Assembly (NCBI RefSeq): GCF_000565285.1
Contig: NZ_APVL01000002.1
Coordinates: 248,001 to 312,000, forward strand
Reading direction: 5' to 3'
Length of the DNA stretch: 64,000 nt
DNA from: Cytobacillus firmus DS1
GTDB taxonomy: Bacteria; Bacillota; Bacilli; Bacillales; Cytobacillaceae
Shown piece after piece: positions 18,314-26,344 of this stretch; within the stretch, counting starts at the first letter, position 1, and every line of letters starts with the position of its first letter. The translations under genes and the position numbers were made by a program. The notes beneath the pieces are model-generated. The model was not told the origin of the DNA, ran no database searches, and saw only the letters and a list, made by a program, of their open reading frames with translations.

Positions 18314-20173
18314 ATGGAACATGGGGCATCGGTAGCATCGCTTGTCATTGTTATTCTCGCCGCTTTTATTACACCGATTATACTGCATCGGCTGAAGATT
18401 AATTTTATTCCGGTAGTGGTGGCAGAGATTCTTATTGGTTTAATTATTGGTAAAAGCGGCTTTGATATTGTCCATGAGGATATGTGGCTGGAAACTCTTT
18501 CGACACTTGGATTTATATTTTTAATGTTCCTGAGCGGACTGGAGATTGACTTTACAGCTTTTTCTTCGGCAAAGAAAAGAGAAAAGCTTCCCAGCGGAAA
18601 ACTTGAGCCAAATTCATTTGCAGTGTCTTCAATTGTTTTTATAGGGATATTTTTTGTTTCATTAGGACTTTCTTATTTATTTGTCTGGGCAGGATTCATT
18701 AATAATGCCTTTTTAATGACTTTAATTATTTCAACCATTTCTCTGGGAGTTGTAGTTCCGACTCTCAAGGAAGCCCATTTAATGAAAACAGGCATTGGTC
18801 AAATTATTCTTTTAATCGCAGTTATTGCAGATTTGGCTACAATGATTCTGCTGGCTGTATTTGTTTCTCTAAATGATAAGGGCGGAGGAAATACATGGCT
18901 GCTTCTTATTTTATTTGGTGTAGGTGTATTGCTGTATTTCCTGGGCAGAAGGTTTAAGAACCTTAATTTTCTTGAGGCGATGTCGACAGGGACAGTTCAG
19001 ATTGGAACAAGAGCAGTATTTGCACTAATTATTTTCCTTGTGGCATTATCAGAAACAGTCGGGGCAGAGAATATTTTAGGTGCATTCCTTGCAGGGGTTC
19101 TTGTGTCGCTGCTGGCGCCAAATCAGGAAATGATCCATAAACTGGATTCTTTTGGATACGGGTTCCTTATACCGATTTTCTTTGTAATGGTAGGGGTAGA
19201 GCTGGACGTATGGACTTTGTTTGGAGATCCCAAGATGCTTATGCTTATACCATTACTGCTGATTGCTCTGCTGCTGTCAAAGCTTATTCCGATTTATATT
19301 TTAAAAAGATGGTATGACATTAAAACGGTTATCGCCTCTGGTTTCTTGTTAACGTCCACTCTTTCCCTTGTTATTGCAGCAGCAACGATAGGTGAAAGAA
19401 TGGGTGTTATTACTGCAGAAATGAGCGGCACATTGATATTAGTCGCTGTCATAACAAGTATATTCACACCTGTTGTCTTTAAAAAGCTATTTCCTCAGGA
19501 AGCTGCCGAGGAGAAGAAGCTTAAAGTGTCCTTTATTGGTGCTAACCAAATGACTATGCCGATCTATAATGAGCTTAAGTCATCCCTTTACCAGCCGGCT
19601 CTATATCATAAGAAGCAGGAAAAGGCGGATAAGCAGATAGCGGACTCTTTGTTTGATATCATTGAAGTTGATGAGTTTGATATTGAAAATTTCGATGGCA
19701 CAGAGGCATTTGAGTCGGATATAGTTGTAATCTCCACAGGGGATGAAGAAACCAATGCTACATTATCCATTGCTTTTAAAGATAAGGGAGTGGATCGTGT
19801 CATCTGCCGGATGGAAAGCCCCGATATGGAAGAAACGCTTCGGGAGCATGATATTGAACTGTTTTCAACTATTCTTTCCTCTAAGGCGCTGCTTCGTGCA
19901 TTAATCGAGTCACCAAGTGTGGTGAACATATTAACGAACCAGGAGACGGCTTTATATGAAATCCGATTAAAGAATGAGCAGTTTGAAGGTATGATGCTTC
20001 GGAGATTCCCGTTTACAGGGGACGTAATATTCGTCCGGATATTTAGAGGAAAGGATTCCATTGTTCCGCACGGAGATACTGAACTGCATGTCAATGACCG
20101 CTTGATTGTTACTGGATCTAAGGAATATGTTGATGAATTAAAAAGGGAACTTGAATTTTGTGAATGGTGTTAG
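18314..20173 (+). CDS. yjbQ: KefB/CPA2-type monovalent cation:proton antiporter, YjbQ-like
   Basis: 619 residues. Residues 1-395 contain about 12 hydrophobic segments of the CPA2 Na+/K+:H+ antiporter type. The cytoplasmic part has a Rossmann-like region (K-V-S-F-I-G-A-N-Q at about 402) that resembles a degenerate RCK/TrkA-N domain: the usual G-x-G-x-x-G nucleotide loop is not intact. A TrkA-C domain ends the protein (G-D-T-E-L-H-V-N-D-R-L-I-V-T-G). Likely role is K+ or Na+ efflux coupled to H+ entry. ATG 18314 lies 12 bp after mgtE with GGGGG upstream. In B. subtilis yjbQ follows prpE directly; mgtE is an addition here. Confidence 0.9.
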   Translation: MEHGASVASLVIVILAAFITPIILHRLKINFIPVVVAEILIGLIIGKSGFDIVHEDMWLETLSTLGFIFLMFLSGLEIDFTAFSSAKKREKLPSGKLEPNSFAVSSIVFIGIFFVSLGLSYLFVWAGFINNAFLMTLIISTISLGVVVPTLKEAHLMKTGIGQIILLIAVIADLATMILLAVFVSLNDKGGGNTWLLLILFGVGVLLYFLGRRFKNLNFLEAMSTGTVQIGTRAVFALIIFLVALSETVGAENILGAFLAGVLVSLLAPNQEMIHKLDSFGYGFLIPIFFVMVGVELDVWTLFGDPKMLMLIPLLLIALLLSKLIPIYILKRWYDIKTVIASGFLLTSTLSLVIAAATIGERMGVITAEMSGTLILVAVITSIFTPVVFKKLFPQEAAEEKKLKVSFIGANQMTMPIYNELKSSLYQPALYHKKQEKADKQIADSLFDIIEVDEFDIENFDGTEAFESDIVVISTGDEETNATLSIAFKDKGVDRVICRMESPDMEETLREHDIELFSTILSSKALLRALIESPSVVNILTNQETALYEIRLKNEQFEGMMLRRFPFTGDVIFVRIFRGKDSIVPHGDTELHVNDRLIVTGSKEYVDELKRELEFCEWC

Positions 20174-20194
20174 AATCTGATTGACTTCTTTCTT

Positions 20195-20236
20195 GCCGAA
20201 AAAAATCCTCCAGCAACAGCAGGATTTTTTTCGGCT
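20195..20236 (+). terminator. Terminator after yjbQ
   Basis: GCCGAAAAAAATCCT pairs with AGGATTTTTTTCGGC; the run of T lies in the right arm and continues beyond it. Confidence 0.85.
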
Positions 20237-20252
20237 TTTCTTTTGCGCAGAA

Positions 20253-20281
20253 TTGATGTACAATTAGCACTAGGTACTAAT
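20253..20281 (+). promoter_or_regulatory. fabI promoter with overlapping FapR operator
   Basis: ATTAGCACTAGGTACTAAT at 20263-20281 is a near-perfect match to the FapR palindrome (TTAGTACCTxxTACTAA type). It overlaps a candidate sigma-A promoter, TTGATG at 20253 and TACTAA at 20275 with a 16-bp spacer. FapR represses fatty-acid synthesis genes until malonyl-CoA accumulates, and fabI is a known member of its regulon in Bacillus, so function follows from both sequence and context. Confidence 0.9.
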
Positions 20282-20313
20282 AACATGTAATAATAAACTC
20301 AGGAGGATTTATA

Positions 20314-21084
20314 ATGACTCTTTCTTTAAATGGAAAAACATTCGTCGTAATGGGTGTAGCTAATAAAAGAAGCATTGCATGGGGAATTGCCAAATCCCTT
20401 CATTATGCGGGTGCCCGTTTAATCTTTACATATGCGGGAGAAAGACTGGAGAAAAGTGTACGCGAATTGGCTGAATCATTGGAGGATGCCCAATCATTAG
20501 TGCTTCCATGTGATGTAACAAGTGATGAAGACATAGCGAAATGTTTCAGTACAATTAAGGAGGAAGCTGGTGTAATTCATGGGATTGCCCATTGCATCGC
20601 CTTTGCCCATAAGGAAGAACTTCAGGGAGAATATATGAACACAACAAGAGACGGATTCCTGCTGGCTCATAATATCAGCTCTTATTCCCTGACTGCTGTT
20701 GCAAAGGAAGCTAGGGGGGTAATGACAGAAGGCGGAAGCATTGTGACTCTCACATACCTTGGCGGTGAAAAGGTTGTGAAAAATTATAATGTTATGGGTG
20801 TTGCAAAAGCCTCCCTGGATGCAAGCGTTAAATATTTGGCTAATGATCTTGGAAAGGATGGAATCCGGGTTAATTCCATTTCAGCAGGACCAATCAGGAC
20901 TCTTTCTGCTAAAGGAATAAGCGAATTTAATTCGATCCTCAAAGAAATTGAAGATAAAGCTCCACTCCGCAAAACTACAACTCCTGAAGAAGTGGGAGAT
21001 ACTGCTCTATTCTTATTCAGCAGCCTGTCCAGAGGAATAACGGGTGAAAATATTCATGTAGATTCCGGTTATCATATCCTTTAA
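20314..21084 (+). CDS. fabI: Enoyl-[acyl-carrier-protein] reductase FabI
   Basis: 256 residues, short-chain dehydrogenase fold. It reduces trans-2-enoyl-ACP, the last step of each fatty-acid elongation cycle. Nucleotide binding begins with V-V-M-G-V-A-N-K-R-S-I-A-W-G-I-A; the catalytic pair Y158 and K165 (Y-x6-K) is present, as is the S-A-G-P-I-R-T-L segment and the D-S-G-Y-H end typical of FabI. The start follows AGGAGG. Single-gene unit with FapR control and its own terminator; the order fabI-cotO-cotZ matches B. subtilis. Confidence 0.97.
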   Translation: MTLSLNGKTFVVMGVANKRSIAWGIAKSLHYAGARLIFTYAGERLEKSVRELAESLEDAQSLVLPCDVTSDEDIAKCFSTIKEEAGVIHGIAHCIAFAHKEELQGEYMNTTRDGFLLAHNISSYSLTAVAKEARGVMTEGGSIVTLTYLGGEKVVKNYNVMGVAKASLDASVKYLANDLGKDGIRVNSISAGPIRTLSAKGISEFNSILKEIEDKAPLRKTTTPEEVGDTALFLFSSLSRGITGENIHVDSGYHIL

Positions 21085-21092
21085 TAAAATTT

Positions 21093-21123
21093 GTCCGCTC
21101 AGATTTGAGCGGGCTTTTTTATT
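21093..21123 (+). terminator. Terminator after fabI
   Basis: GTCCGCTC pairs with GAGCGGGC, followed by six T residues. Confidence 0.9.
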
Positions 21124-21196
21124 TCCTCAGAAACGAAAGCCCATTTTCTGCATACATATAATACGACGAACCATAACCATTGCGGAGGTGGGCAAA

Positions 21197-21739
21197 GTGA
21201 CTGAGAAAAGAGAGAAGGAGCCGTTATTCTATATACATCAGCCAAATTTTCAAATTCCTGAAAACAGGATGCAGACAATCTATTCCAGCAGAAAAGCAGA
21301 GGAGGAACGCAAACAGAAACAAAATGGCAGTTTACTGGATTTGGCTGGCACTAAAGAGGAAAAAAGCGTGCCAAAAGAAAAAATTGAAAGTGCTGCAGAG
21401 CAAATGAAAGTGCAGGAAGCTATTGAAGAGTTTGAAACAGGAAGAGAAGAGAAAAAAGGTGCATCCATTGCTTTTACTACTGAAAAAAGAAAACCAGCTT
21501 TCAATCGGGTTAAAAGTTTTAAGGAAATGGATACACTTGAGCGCCTGGATTACTTAATTGATTTCCCCAAACAGCTTCCGCCAATTCCATGCATATTTGA
21601 AACCGGGGAAAAGGCCATAAGGGGCTTTCTGGTTTCAAAAAATGAAGAATGGATCGAGGTCAAGTTGTTTGATGAAAGTATAGAAAAATTAAATCTTCAA
21701 TCATTAAATACAGTCAAAATGATCGGTCTTAGAAGGTAG
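21197..21739 (+). CDS. cotO: Spore coat protein CotO-like
   Basis: 180 residues from GTG 21197. The N-terminus (L-F-Y-I-H-Q-P-N-F) and a C-terminal globular part (L-E-R-L-D-Y-L-I-D-F-P, P-C-I-F-E-T-G, then a strand-rich end) fit the CotO coat family, with a Glu/Lys-rich low-complexity middle (about 30-95) likely to be disordered. In Bacillus CotO helps assemble the outer coat or exosporium. GTG 21197 is preferred over GTG 21188 because GGAGGTG at 21184-21190 overlaps the latter. The location between fabI and cotY/Z is the same as in B. subtilis, which is the strongest support, as sequence conservation of CotO is low. Confidence 0.8.
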   Translation: MTEKREKEPLFYIHQPNFQIPENRMQTIYSSRKAEEERKQKQNGSLLDLAGTKEEKSVPKEKIESAAEQMKVQEAIEEFETGREEKKGASIAFTTEKRKPAFNRVKSFKEMDTLERLDYLIDFPKQLPPIPCIFETGEKAIRGFLVSKNEEWIEVKLFDESIEKLNLQSLNTVKMIGLRR

Positions 21740-21771
21740 ATCTAAATTGTTAAGAAGGCAGGCAAAAAAAT

Positions 21772-21797
21772 AGCCAGCCGAAATTTCGGCTGGCCTC
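21772..21797. terminator. Bidirectional terminator between cotO and the cotY/Z gene
   Basis: GCCAGCCGAAATTTCGGCTGGC is a perfect inverted repeat with an A run on its left and T residues on its right. Confidence 0.9.
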
Positions 21798-21803
21798 TTT
21801 TAA

Positions 21804-22307
21804 TTAGTCTTCGCAAATATCCAGGTCAACATCTGCAATACATTGAACTGCGCAGAAGCATGTTAAATCAACTGTTACGCAATCATTTGTACTGCGGAAG
21901 TAGTCAACTTCGCAAACCTTTTTCAAGTCGATGCAGCAGTCATCAACAAGGTTTACTGTTTTGTCCGGGCCAGATTTTCTGTTTACTGGCTCCAGAACGC
22001 GAAGCACTGCACAACAGTTATCAAATACTTCTTCTACTCTAAAGAAGATCGATACACAAGCACAGTCATTTCCTGTAAAGAATGCATGGAATGGTGACCC
22101 GTCCGCAGTTTTTAATGTGAATACGCGTGTATCTGGACGCTTATGGCGCTTTCTGCCGGAAGGTGATATTGCTCCAAGCGGCTCCAGGAAACAGTTTGAA
22201 GGGCATTCGCACGAATCATCTGCGTTATCTTGAATATCTTTTATAGCACGAAGTACTTCACATACACAGCTTTTGCCTTTGAAGTCGTCTTTTTTTCCAC
22301 AACCCAT
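21804..22307 (-). CDS. Cysteine-rich spore coat/exosporium protein, CotY/CotZ/ExsY family
   Basis: 167 residues beginning M-G-C-G-K-K, with many cysteines (C-V-C, C-E-C-P-S-N-C, D-C-A-C, N-C-C, D-C-C) that crosslink the outer spore layer by disulfides. CotY, CotZ and ExsY are self-assembling lattice proteins of the crust or exosporium. The start is the ATG after a strong GGAGG on the minus strand; an upstream extension of 26 residues has no such site. Only one gene of this family is present here, whereas B. subtilis has cotY and cotZ together with cotVWX; cotVWX are not seen. It converges with cotO. Confidence 0.92.
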   Translation of the reverse strand: MGCGKKDDFKGKSCVCEVLRAIKDIQDNADDSCECPSNCFLEPLGAISPSGRKRHKRPDTRVFTLKTADGSPFHAFFTGNDCACVSIFFRVEEVFDNCCAVLRVLEPVNRKSGPDKTVNLVDDCCIDLKKVCEVDYFRSTNDCVTVDLTCFCAVQCIADVDLDICED

Positions 22308-22438
22308 TTTTGTTTTCCTCCTTGTTTGTTTCTTGTGGTCTACACTACTAACATATTGCCGAAGTGCCCTATGGGTTACGGACAAACGCCTTGTTTTTTC
22401 AAAAAATAGGCGATTTTTTTATAATTGAGGTGAAAAAA

Positions 22439-22792
22439 ATGGACATAACACCTATGGAGCTGCTGATTTTGGCTCTTGCTGCCTTCAGGCTGACCAGACT
22501 GATTGTATTTGATAAAATTACCGAATTTTTGCGCAAGCCTTTTCTGGAAGAAGTGGAAGAAAAAGATGAAAACGGGGAAATAGAAGTTTATTGGGTAGTG
22601 AAAGAAGGGAGAGTTCGGAGTTTTTTCGGGGAGCTTTTAAGCTGTTATTGGTGTACTGGTGTGTGGAGTGCCATATTTTTATATGCTTCCTATTACTTGT
22701 ATGCATCTTTTGCAGCTCCGGTGCTGGTTATTTTAGCAGTTGCGGGACTTGCTGCCATTATAGAAACTCTTGTACAAAAGCTGATTGACTAG
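22439..22792 (+). CDS. yjcA: Sporulation membrane protein YjcA (DUF1360)
   Basis: 117 residues with an N-terminal amphipathic/hydrophobic helix (M-E-L-L-I-L-A-L-A-A-F-R-L-T-R-L), a charged acidic loop, the conserved S-C-Y-W-C-T-G-V-W motif near residue 70, and a C-terminal hydrophobic segment. These features match DUF1360 proteins such as B. subtilis YjcA, reported as sporulation-specific. Function is unknown; the C-x2-C in the W-C-T-G motif suggests a metal or disulfide site. ATG 22439 follows GAGGTGA. It is divergent from the coat gene, with about 130 bp between. Confidence 0.87.
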   Translation: MDITPMELLILALAAFRLTRLIVFDKITEFLRKPFLEEVEEKDENGEIEVYWVVKEGRVRSFFGELLSCYWCTGVWSAIFLYASYYLYASFAAPVLVILAVAGLAAIIETLVQKLID

Positions 22793-22895
22793 CTTAAGTC
22801 TATTTATATTTTATTTAGGCATTTGTTTTACACAAGCTCCTGAGGCCCGCATAATTTAATTAGAGGAAAATTATTGTTAATGGAGGGCCTCATCG

Positions 22896-22994
22896 ATGTT
22901 AAATAAGGATAATAATCAGCAATTGGAAAAATCACAGCCGGTCAGTAAGAAAAAGAAAAAGAAAAAGGGATGCGGCTGTGGAAAAAAACAATGA
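22896..22994 (+). CDS. Small Lys-rich C-G-C-G protein, 32 residues
   Basis: A short frame with a good GGAGG site 8 bases upstream and its own terminator. The product has a hydrophilic N-terminus, seven consecutive lysines, then G-C-G-C-G-K-K-Q. The C-x-C end and basic tract resemble tiny sporulation-linked proteins of Bacillus, but I do not recognise the family. It sits at the head of a sporulation cluster; expression in the spore is inference. Confidence 0.65.
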   Translation: MLNKDNNQQLEKSQPVSKKKKKKKGCGCGKKQ

Positions 22995-23003
22995 AAAATC
23001 AGG

Positions 23004-23029
23004 AGCCGGTATTACCGGCTATTTTTTTT
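23004..23029 (+). terminator. Terminator after the Lys-rich small gene
   Basis: AGCCGGTA/TACCGGCT stem followed by eight T residues. Confidence 0.9.
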
Positions 23030-23128
23030 GTTTTTTTTCTGGTAAAAATAGGATGGATTGTAATGTTCATAAATCCAAAACATTTCGAGGACAATATAAT
23101 TAAAGATTTTACATAGGAAGGGACTAAT

Positions 23129-23602
23129 ATGAAAAAGAGACTTTTATTAATGAATGCATTTTCACTGATCTTATTATCAGGATGCAGCGATGATGGTAAG
23201 GTGACGGACAGCGACCTTGCACTCCTTAAAACGACACATCCCCCTGCAGTATTAATTGATAAGAATACAAAGGAAAATTTGGATTTAGTCCAAAACATTG
23301 AGCATGACGTTGAAAAAATGAAAGAACTTTATGATGTTGCAGTGGTTAAGAGCAATGGAGATACACTAGTTGCTTATAAAGTGAAGCACCTGCAGCGTTT
23401 TCACATGAAGAAAATTGAAAAAAACATGACAAAAATGCTTGAGGAGAAATATCCTGACGAGAACTTCATTGTCTCAAGCGATTATAAAATATTTATTGAG
23501 GCAGTAGAACTCCAGGAAAAAATGAAAAATCCCGATTTTACAGACAAAAAGGCTAAAAAAAAGCTTGATAAAATCATAAAGCTAAAAAATGAAATGACAT
23601 AG
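23129..23602 (+). CDS. Sporulation lipoprotein, YhcN/YlaJ-like
   Basis: 157 residues with a lipoprotein signal: K-K-R lead, hydrophobic core, lipobox L-S-G-C with Cys19. The mature part is charged and helical, with a pattern (D-V-A-V-V-K-S-N-G-D-T-L-V-A-Y-K-V then K-x-Y-P-D-E-N-F-I-V-S-S-D) that fits the YhcN/YlaJ group of inner-spore-membrane lipoproteins. In spoVA2-type operons a lipoprotein of this kind precedes spoVAC. It lies 15 bp before spoVAC here, so it is the first gene of that operon. The start follows AGGAAGGG. Confidence 0.82.
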   Translation: MKKRLLLMNAFSLILLSGCSDDGKVTDSDLALLKTTHPPAVLIDKNTKENLDLVQNIEHDVEKMKELYDVAVVKSNGDTLVAYKVKHLQRFHMKKIEKNMTKMLEEKYPDENFIVSSDYKIFIEAVELQEKMKNPDFTDKKAKKKLDKIIKLKNEMT

Positions 23603-23617
23603 GAGGGAGCGGGAGTC

Positions 23618-24091
23618 ATGAGCAAAAAAGGGAATAAAACTCCGGAACAGCAGCAATATGAGAAGCTTGAGCAGAAACATGAGCTTAAACGCCCGGTCCT
23701 GAAAAATTGTATTCGTGCTTTCTGGGTGGGAGGTCTCATCTGTACTGTTGGGCAGGCAATAACGTATTTTTATATCTATTTCTTTAATTTCACCGAACAG
23801 ACAGCCGGAAATCCAACTGTTGCTACAATGATTTTTATATCCATGCTGCTGACAGGCTTTGGCGTGTATGACCGTTTAGGCCAGTTCGCCGGAGCTGGCA
23901 GCGCCGTTCCTGTAACAGGCTTTGGGAATGCTGTGATTTCTGCTGCTATTGAGCATCGAACGGAAGGTTTTGTGCTGGGGGTAGGCGGGAATATGTTCAA
24001 GCTCGCTGGATCAGTAATTCTTTTTGGTGTATTTTCGGCTTTTGTAGTAGCCCTGATAAAAACGCTATTAATTATTTGGGGGGTTATTTAA
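23618..24091 (+). CDS. spoVAC: Stage V sporulation protein AC (SpoVAC)
   Basis: 157 residues, four hydrophobic segments after a Gln/Lys-rich cytoplasmic N-terminus. The F-A-G-A-G-S-A-V-P-V-T-G-F-G-N signature of SpoVAC/AE proteins is present near residue 90. SpoVAC is a mechanosensitive channel component for dipicolinic acid movement into the forespore and out at germination. It has GGAGGGAG upstream and its stop TAA shares one base with the ATG of spoVAD (TAATG), so translation is coupled. Confidence 0.95.
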   Translation: MSKKGNKTPEQQQYEKLEQKHELKRPVLKNCIRAFWVGGLICTVGQAITYFYIYFFNFTEQTAGNPTVATMIFISMLLTGFGVYDRLGQFAGAGSAVPVTGFGNAVISAAIEHRTEGFVLGVGGNMFKLAGSVILFGVFSAFVVALIKTLLIIWGVI

Positions 24092-25104
24092 TGCTAAAGG
24101 GAAAACAATCCTGGGTCTTTCAAAACCTCCCGGTCATTGCAGCAGCCGGTGTTTCAGGCGGGCCTTTTGAGGCAAATGGCAATCTGTCAGAGGATTTTGA
24201 TGTTCTTCATGATGATTTATGGATGGGTGAAGACTCTTATGAGAAAGCACACCGGATCCTTTTGGAAGAGGCGGGGCAAACGGCCTTAAATAAAGCAAAT
24301 GTTCAAAAGGAGGATGTCCAGTTTTATATTGCAGGGGATTTAATTAATCAGATAACACCTTCAAGTTTAAGTGCAAGAACGATTCAAATCCCTTATTTCG
24401 GAATTTTTGGAGCTTGTTCAACTTCAATGGAAGGACTTGCGCTGGCATCCTTCATTGTTAATTACCGGGGTGCTGATTACGTTTTGACAGGTGCCTCCAG
24501 TCATAATGCCGCTGTTGAAAAGCAATTTAGATACCCGACAGAGTACGGTGGCCAAAAGCCTCCAACAGCCCAATGGACAGTAACTGGTGCAGGTGCGGCT
24601 CTGATATCCGCGAAAGCAGCTGGACCCAATTTGCCGGTTACCACTTCAGCCACAATCGGCAAAGTAATCGATATGGGTCTGACAGACCCTTTTAATATGG
24701 GAGGAGCCATGGCGCCTGCAGCAGCAGATACCATTACTGCACATTTTAAGGACATGCAGCTCGATCCATCCCATTACGATTTGATTGTCACAGGGGATCT
24801 TGGAAAAATTGGCCAGGAAACTGCTTATGAACTGCTCACAAATAATGGATTGAAAATAGACAGGGAGAAATTTAAAGATTGCGGATTAATGATTTATAAA
24901 GAGGATCAGCCAGTCCAGTCCGGAGGGAGCGGTGCAGGGTGCTCGGCATCTGTCCTGTACGGACATCTTTTGAATCAAATGAAGCGAGGGGCTTACAGAA
25001 GAATCCTTGTTGTCGCAACAGGCGCCTTATTATCGCCATTGACATTCCAGCAGAGTGAAAGTATTCCCTGTATTGCCCATGCTGTTTCTATAGAAATGAC
25101 TTAG
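24091..25104 (+). CDS. spoVAD: Stage V sporulation protein AD (SpoVAD)
   Basis: 337 residues, thiolase-like fold (beta-ketoacyl synthase type) repurposed to bind dipicolinic acid. Features are A-C-S-T-S-M-E-G near residue 110, a position matching the thiolase nucleophile loop, and glycine-rich segments (G-G-S-G-A-G-C-S-A near 280). The ATG at 24091 is used because it overlaps the spoVAC stop and has GGGGGG upstream; the in-frame TTG at 24076 lies inside that site. The protein is peripheral on the inner spore membrane and couples to the SpoVAC/AE channel. Confidence 0.95.
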   Translation: MLKGKQSWVFQNLPVIAAAGVSGGPFEANGNLSEDFDVLHDDLWMGEDSYEKAHRILLEEAGQTALNKANVQKEDVQFYIAGDLINQITPSSLSARTIQIPYFGIFGACSTSMEGLALASFIVNYRGADYVLTGASSHNAAVEKQFRYPTEYGGQKPPTAQWTVTGAGAALISAKAAGPNLPVTTSATIGKVIDMGLTDPFNMGGAMAPAAADTITAHFKDMQLDPSHYDLIVTGDLGKIGQETAYELLTNNGLKIDREKFKDCGLMIYKEDQPVQSGGSGAGCSASVLYGHLLNQMKRGAYRRILVVATGALLSPLTFQQSESIPCIAHAVSIEMT

Positions 25105-25117
25105 AGGAGGAATTTGT

Positions 25118-25474
25118 ATGCTGCCTATGTTTTTCTGGGCTTTTGTTATTGGAGGCTTATTTTGTGTATTTGGCCAAATAATGTTTGATGTTTTTAAGCT
25201 GACACCAGGCCATACATTAAGTCTTTTAGTTGTAATCGGAGCTGTTCTGGATGGTGTGGGACTCTATGAACCACTTGCAGATTTTGCCGGGGCAGGAGCG
25301 ACAATCCCGATAACCAGTTTTGGCAATTCCCTTGTCCATGGAGCCCTTCAGGAAGCAGATCAGCATGGACTTGTCGGCGTATTGACAGGAATGTTCGAAG
25401 TAACCAGCTCCGGTATTTCAGCAGCAATCATCTTTGGTTTTATCGGTGCACTAATTTTCAAGCCTAAAGGCTAA
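25118..25474 (+). CDS. spoVAE: Stage V sporulation protein AE (SpoVAEb)
   Basis: 118 residues, a compact membrane protein with three to four helices and the F-A-G-A-G-A-T-I-P-I-T-S-F-G-N signature shared with SpoVAC. It completes a lipoprotein-AC-AD-AEb set. No spoVAA, AB, AEa or AF is present here, so this is not the main hexacistronic spoVA operon; the arrangement resembles spoVA2-type clusters that in some strains raise spore heat resistance. The start follows GAGGAGG. Whether it increases resistance cannot be read from sequence. Confidence 0.93.
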   Translation: MLPMFFWAFVIGGLFCVFGQIMFDVFKLTPGHTLSLLVVIGAVLDGVGLYEPLADFAGAGATIPITSFGNSLVHGALQEADQHGLVGVLTGMFEVTSSGISAAIIFGFIGALIFKPKG

Positions 25475-25634
25475 AAGACATAGGAAAGTACACAGGAATG
25501 CACTTTTAATTTATTTAAAACAAGCCCTTATTTCTATCTGAATGAATAAACCAAGCCTGTCTTGGGAGCTTGCCCATACACCCTGCTTATTTATCACATA
25601 ATGTGTAGGGAGAAATCCAAGTGAGGTGAGAGGC

Positions 25635-25748
25635 ATGGGCTATGGCTATGGAGGCTGCGGATATGGCGGGGGCTATGGAAATACGTTTGTTTTAATCGTC
25701 GTCCTATTCATTTTACTCATTATCGTCGGAGCAAGTTTCTATAACTAG
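25635..25748 (+). CDS. YjcZ-family sporulation mini-protein (37 residues)
   Basis: [15 protein letters not shown] then a single hydrophobic helix ([18 protein letters not shown]) and a short tail. This Gly/Tyr head plus one transmembrane segment defines the YjcZ family, which B. subtilis expresses in sporulation. GAGGTGAGAGGC lies upstream. Two more members lie at 61992 and 62142. Confidence 0.88.
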   Translation: MGYGYGGCGYGGGYGNTFVLIVVLFILLIIVGASFYN

Positions 25749-25758
25749 ATTGTAAAGA

Positions 25759-25800
25759 GCTGACTCAGAACCGGCAGCAGGTTTTGTGTCGGCTTTTTTG
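25759..25800 (+). terminator. Terminator after the YjcZ mini-gene
   Basis: AGCTGACTCAGAACC can pair with GGTTTTGTGTCGGCT using several G-U pairs, followed by a T run. Confidence 0.75.
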
Positions 25801-25815
25801 CATATAATGTACATA

Positions 25816-25968
25816 AAGTGAAACTTCAATCAGTGGGGGTGTTCTTTATCCCCACTGATTGTTAGTTGAACCAATCGGGCCTTATGGGCAGTTTGACCCT
25901 CACTTATCCTCCTTTGATTCCTCTTAGTCTTGAAGTGGGGGACTTACTGCCCGTTAGACTGCGATAAA
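25816..25968 (+). repeat. Dispersed repeat family 1, subtype A, copy 1
   Basis: About 153 bp: a head stem-loop (CAATCAGTGGGG / CCCCACTGATTG), then GTTAGTTGAACCAATCGGGCC, GGGCAGTTTGACC, CTTATCCTCCTTTGATTCC, and GACTTACTGCCCGTTAGACTG ending GCGATAAA. The copy at 46749-46900 is nearly identical over its full length. Fills the gap before spoVIF. Confidence 0.9.
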
Positions 25969-26035
25969 TGATTAATTCATTTCACGTTTTCCGCCCACCT
26001 TCATAAGATATAAAAGAGTAAATGGAGGAGCGTGA

Positions 26036-26299
26036 TTGAACAGGATGGATAACAACTTTTTTAAAAACCTTGAAAAGAAAACAGGGGTAAATATGAAGGA
26101 TGTATTTGAACTGGCCGGCTCTTTGCAGAATGCAAATTTTAAAGATGAAAAAACAGTGAGAAATGTAATCAAAAGGGTATCGCAAATTGCAAACAAACCA
26201 GTCTCTAAGGAAATGGAAGATAAGATTGTCAAATCGGTCGTTGCGGATGGAAAACAGCTTGACTTTAATACAATTTCCCAGATGATTAATAAAAAATAA
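26036..26299 (+). CDS. spoVIF: Sporulation-specific transcription-related factor SpoVIF
   Basis: 87 residues, N-x-F-F-x-x-L-E-K-K-T-G-V-N at the start and a helical, basic body with the segment F-K-D-E-K-T-V-R-N-V-I-K-R-V. SpoVIF (YjcC) is needed in B. subtilis for expression or activity of late mother-cell coat genes under GerR/SigK. TTG 26036 is chosen since GGAGGAG lies 8 bases before it; the in-frame ATG at 26045 would have a 17-base spacing. It is convergent with yjcD and shares its terminator, as in B. subtilis order. Confidence 0.9.
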   Translation: MNRMDNNFFKNLEKKTGVNMKDVFELAGSLQNANFKDEKTVRNVIKRVSQIANKPVSKEMEDKIVKSVVADGKQLDFNTISQMINKK

Positions 26300-26344
26300 C
26301 AGAAGGGCCTGGCCATGTTGCAGCCAGGTCTTCTGTTATTTTTC
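26295..26344. terminator. Bidirectional terminator between spoVIF and yjcD
   Basis: AATAACAGAAGGGCCTGGC pairs with GCCAGGTCTTCTGTTATT over a short loop. The arms contain the stop codons of both convergent genes. Confidence 0.88.
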
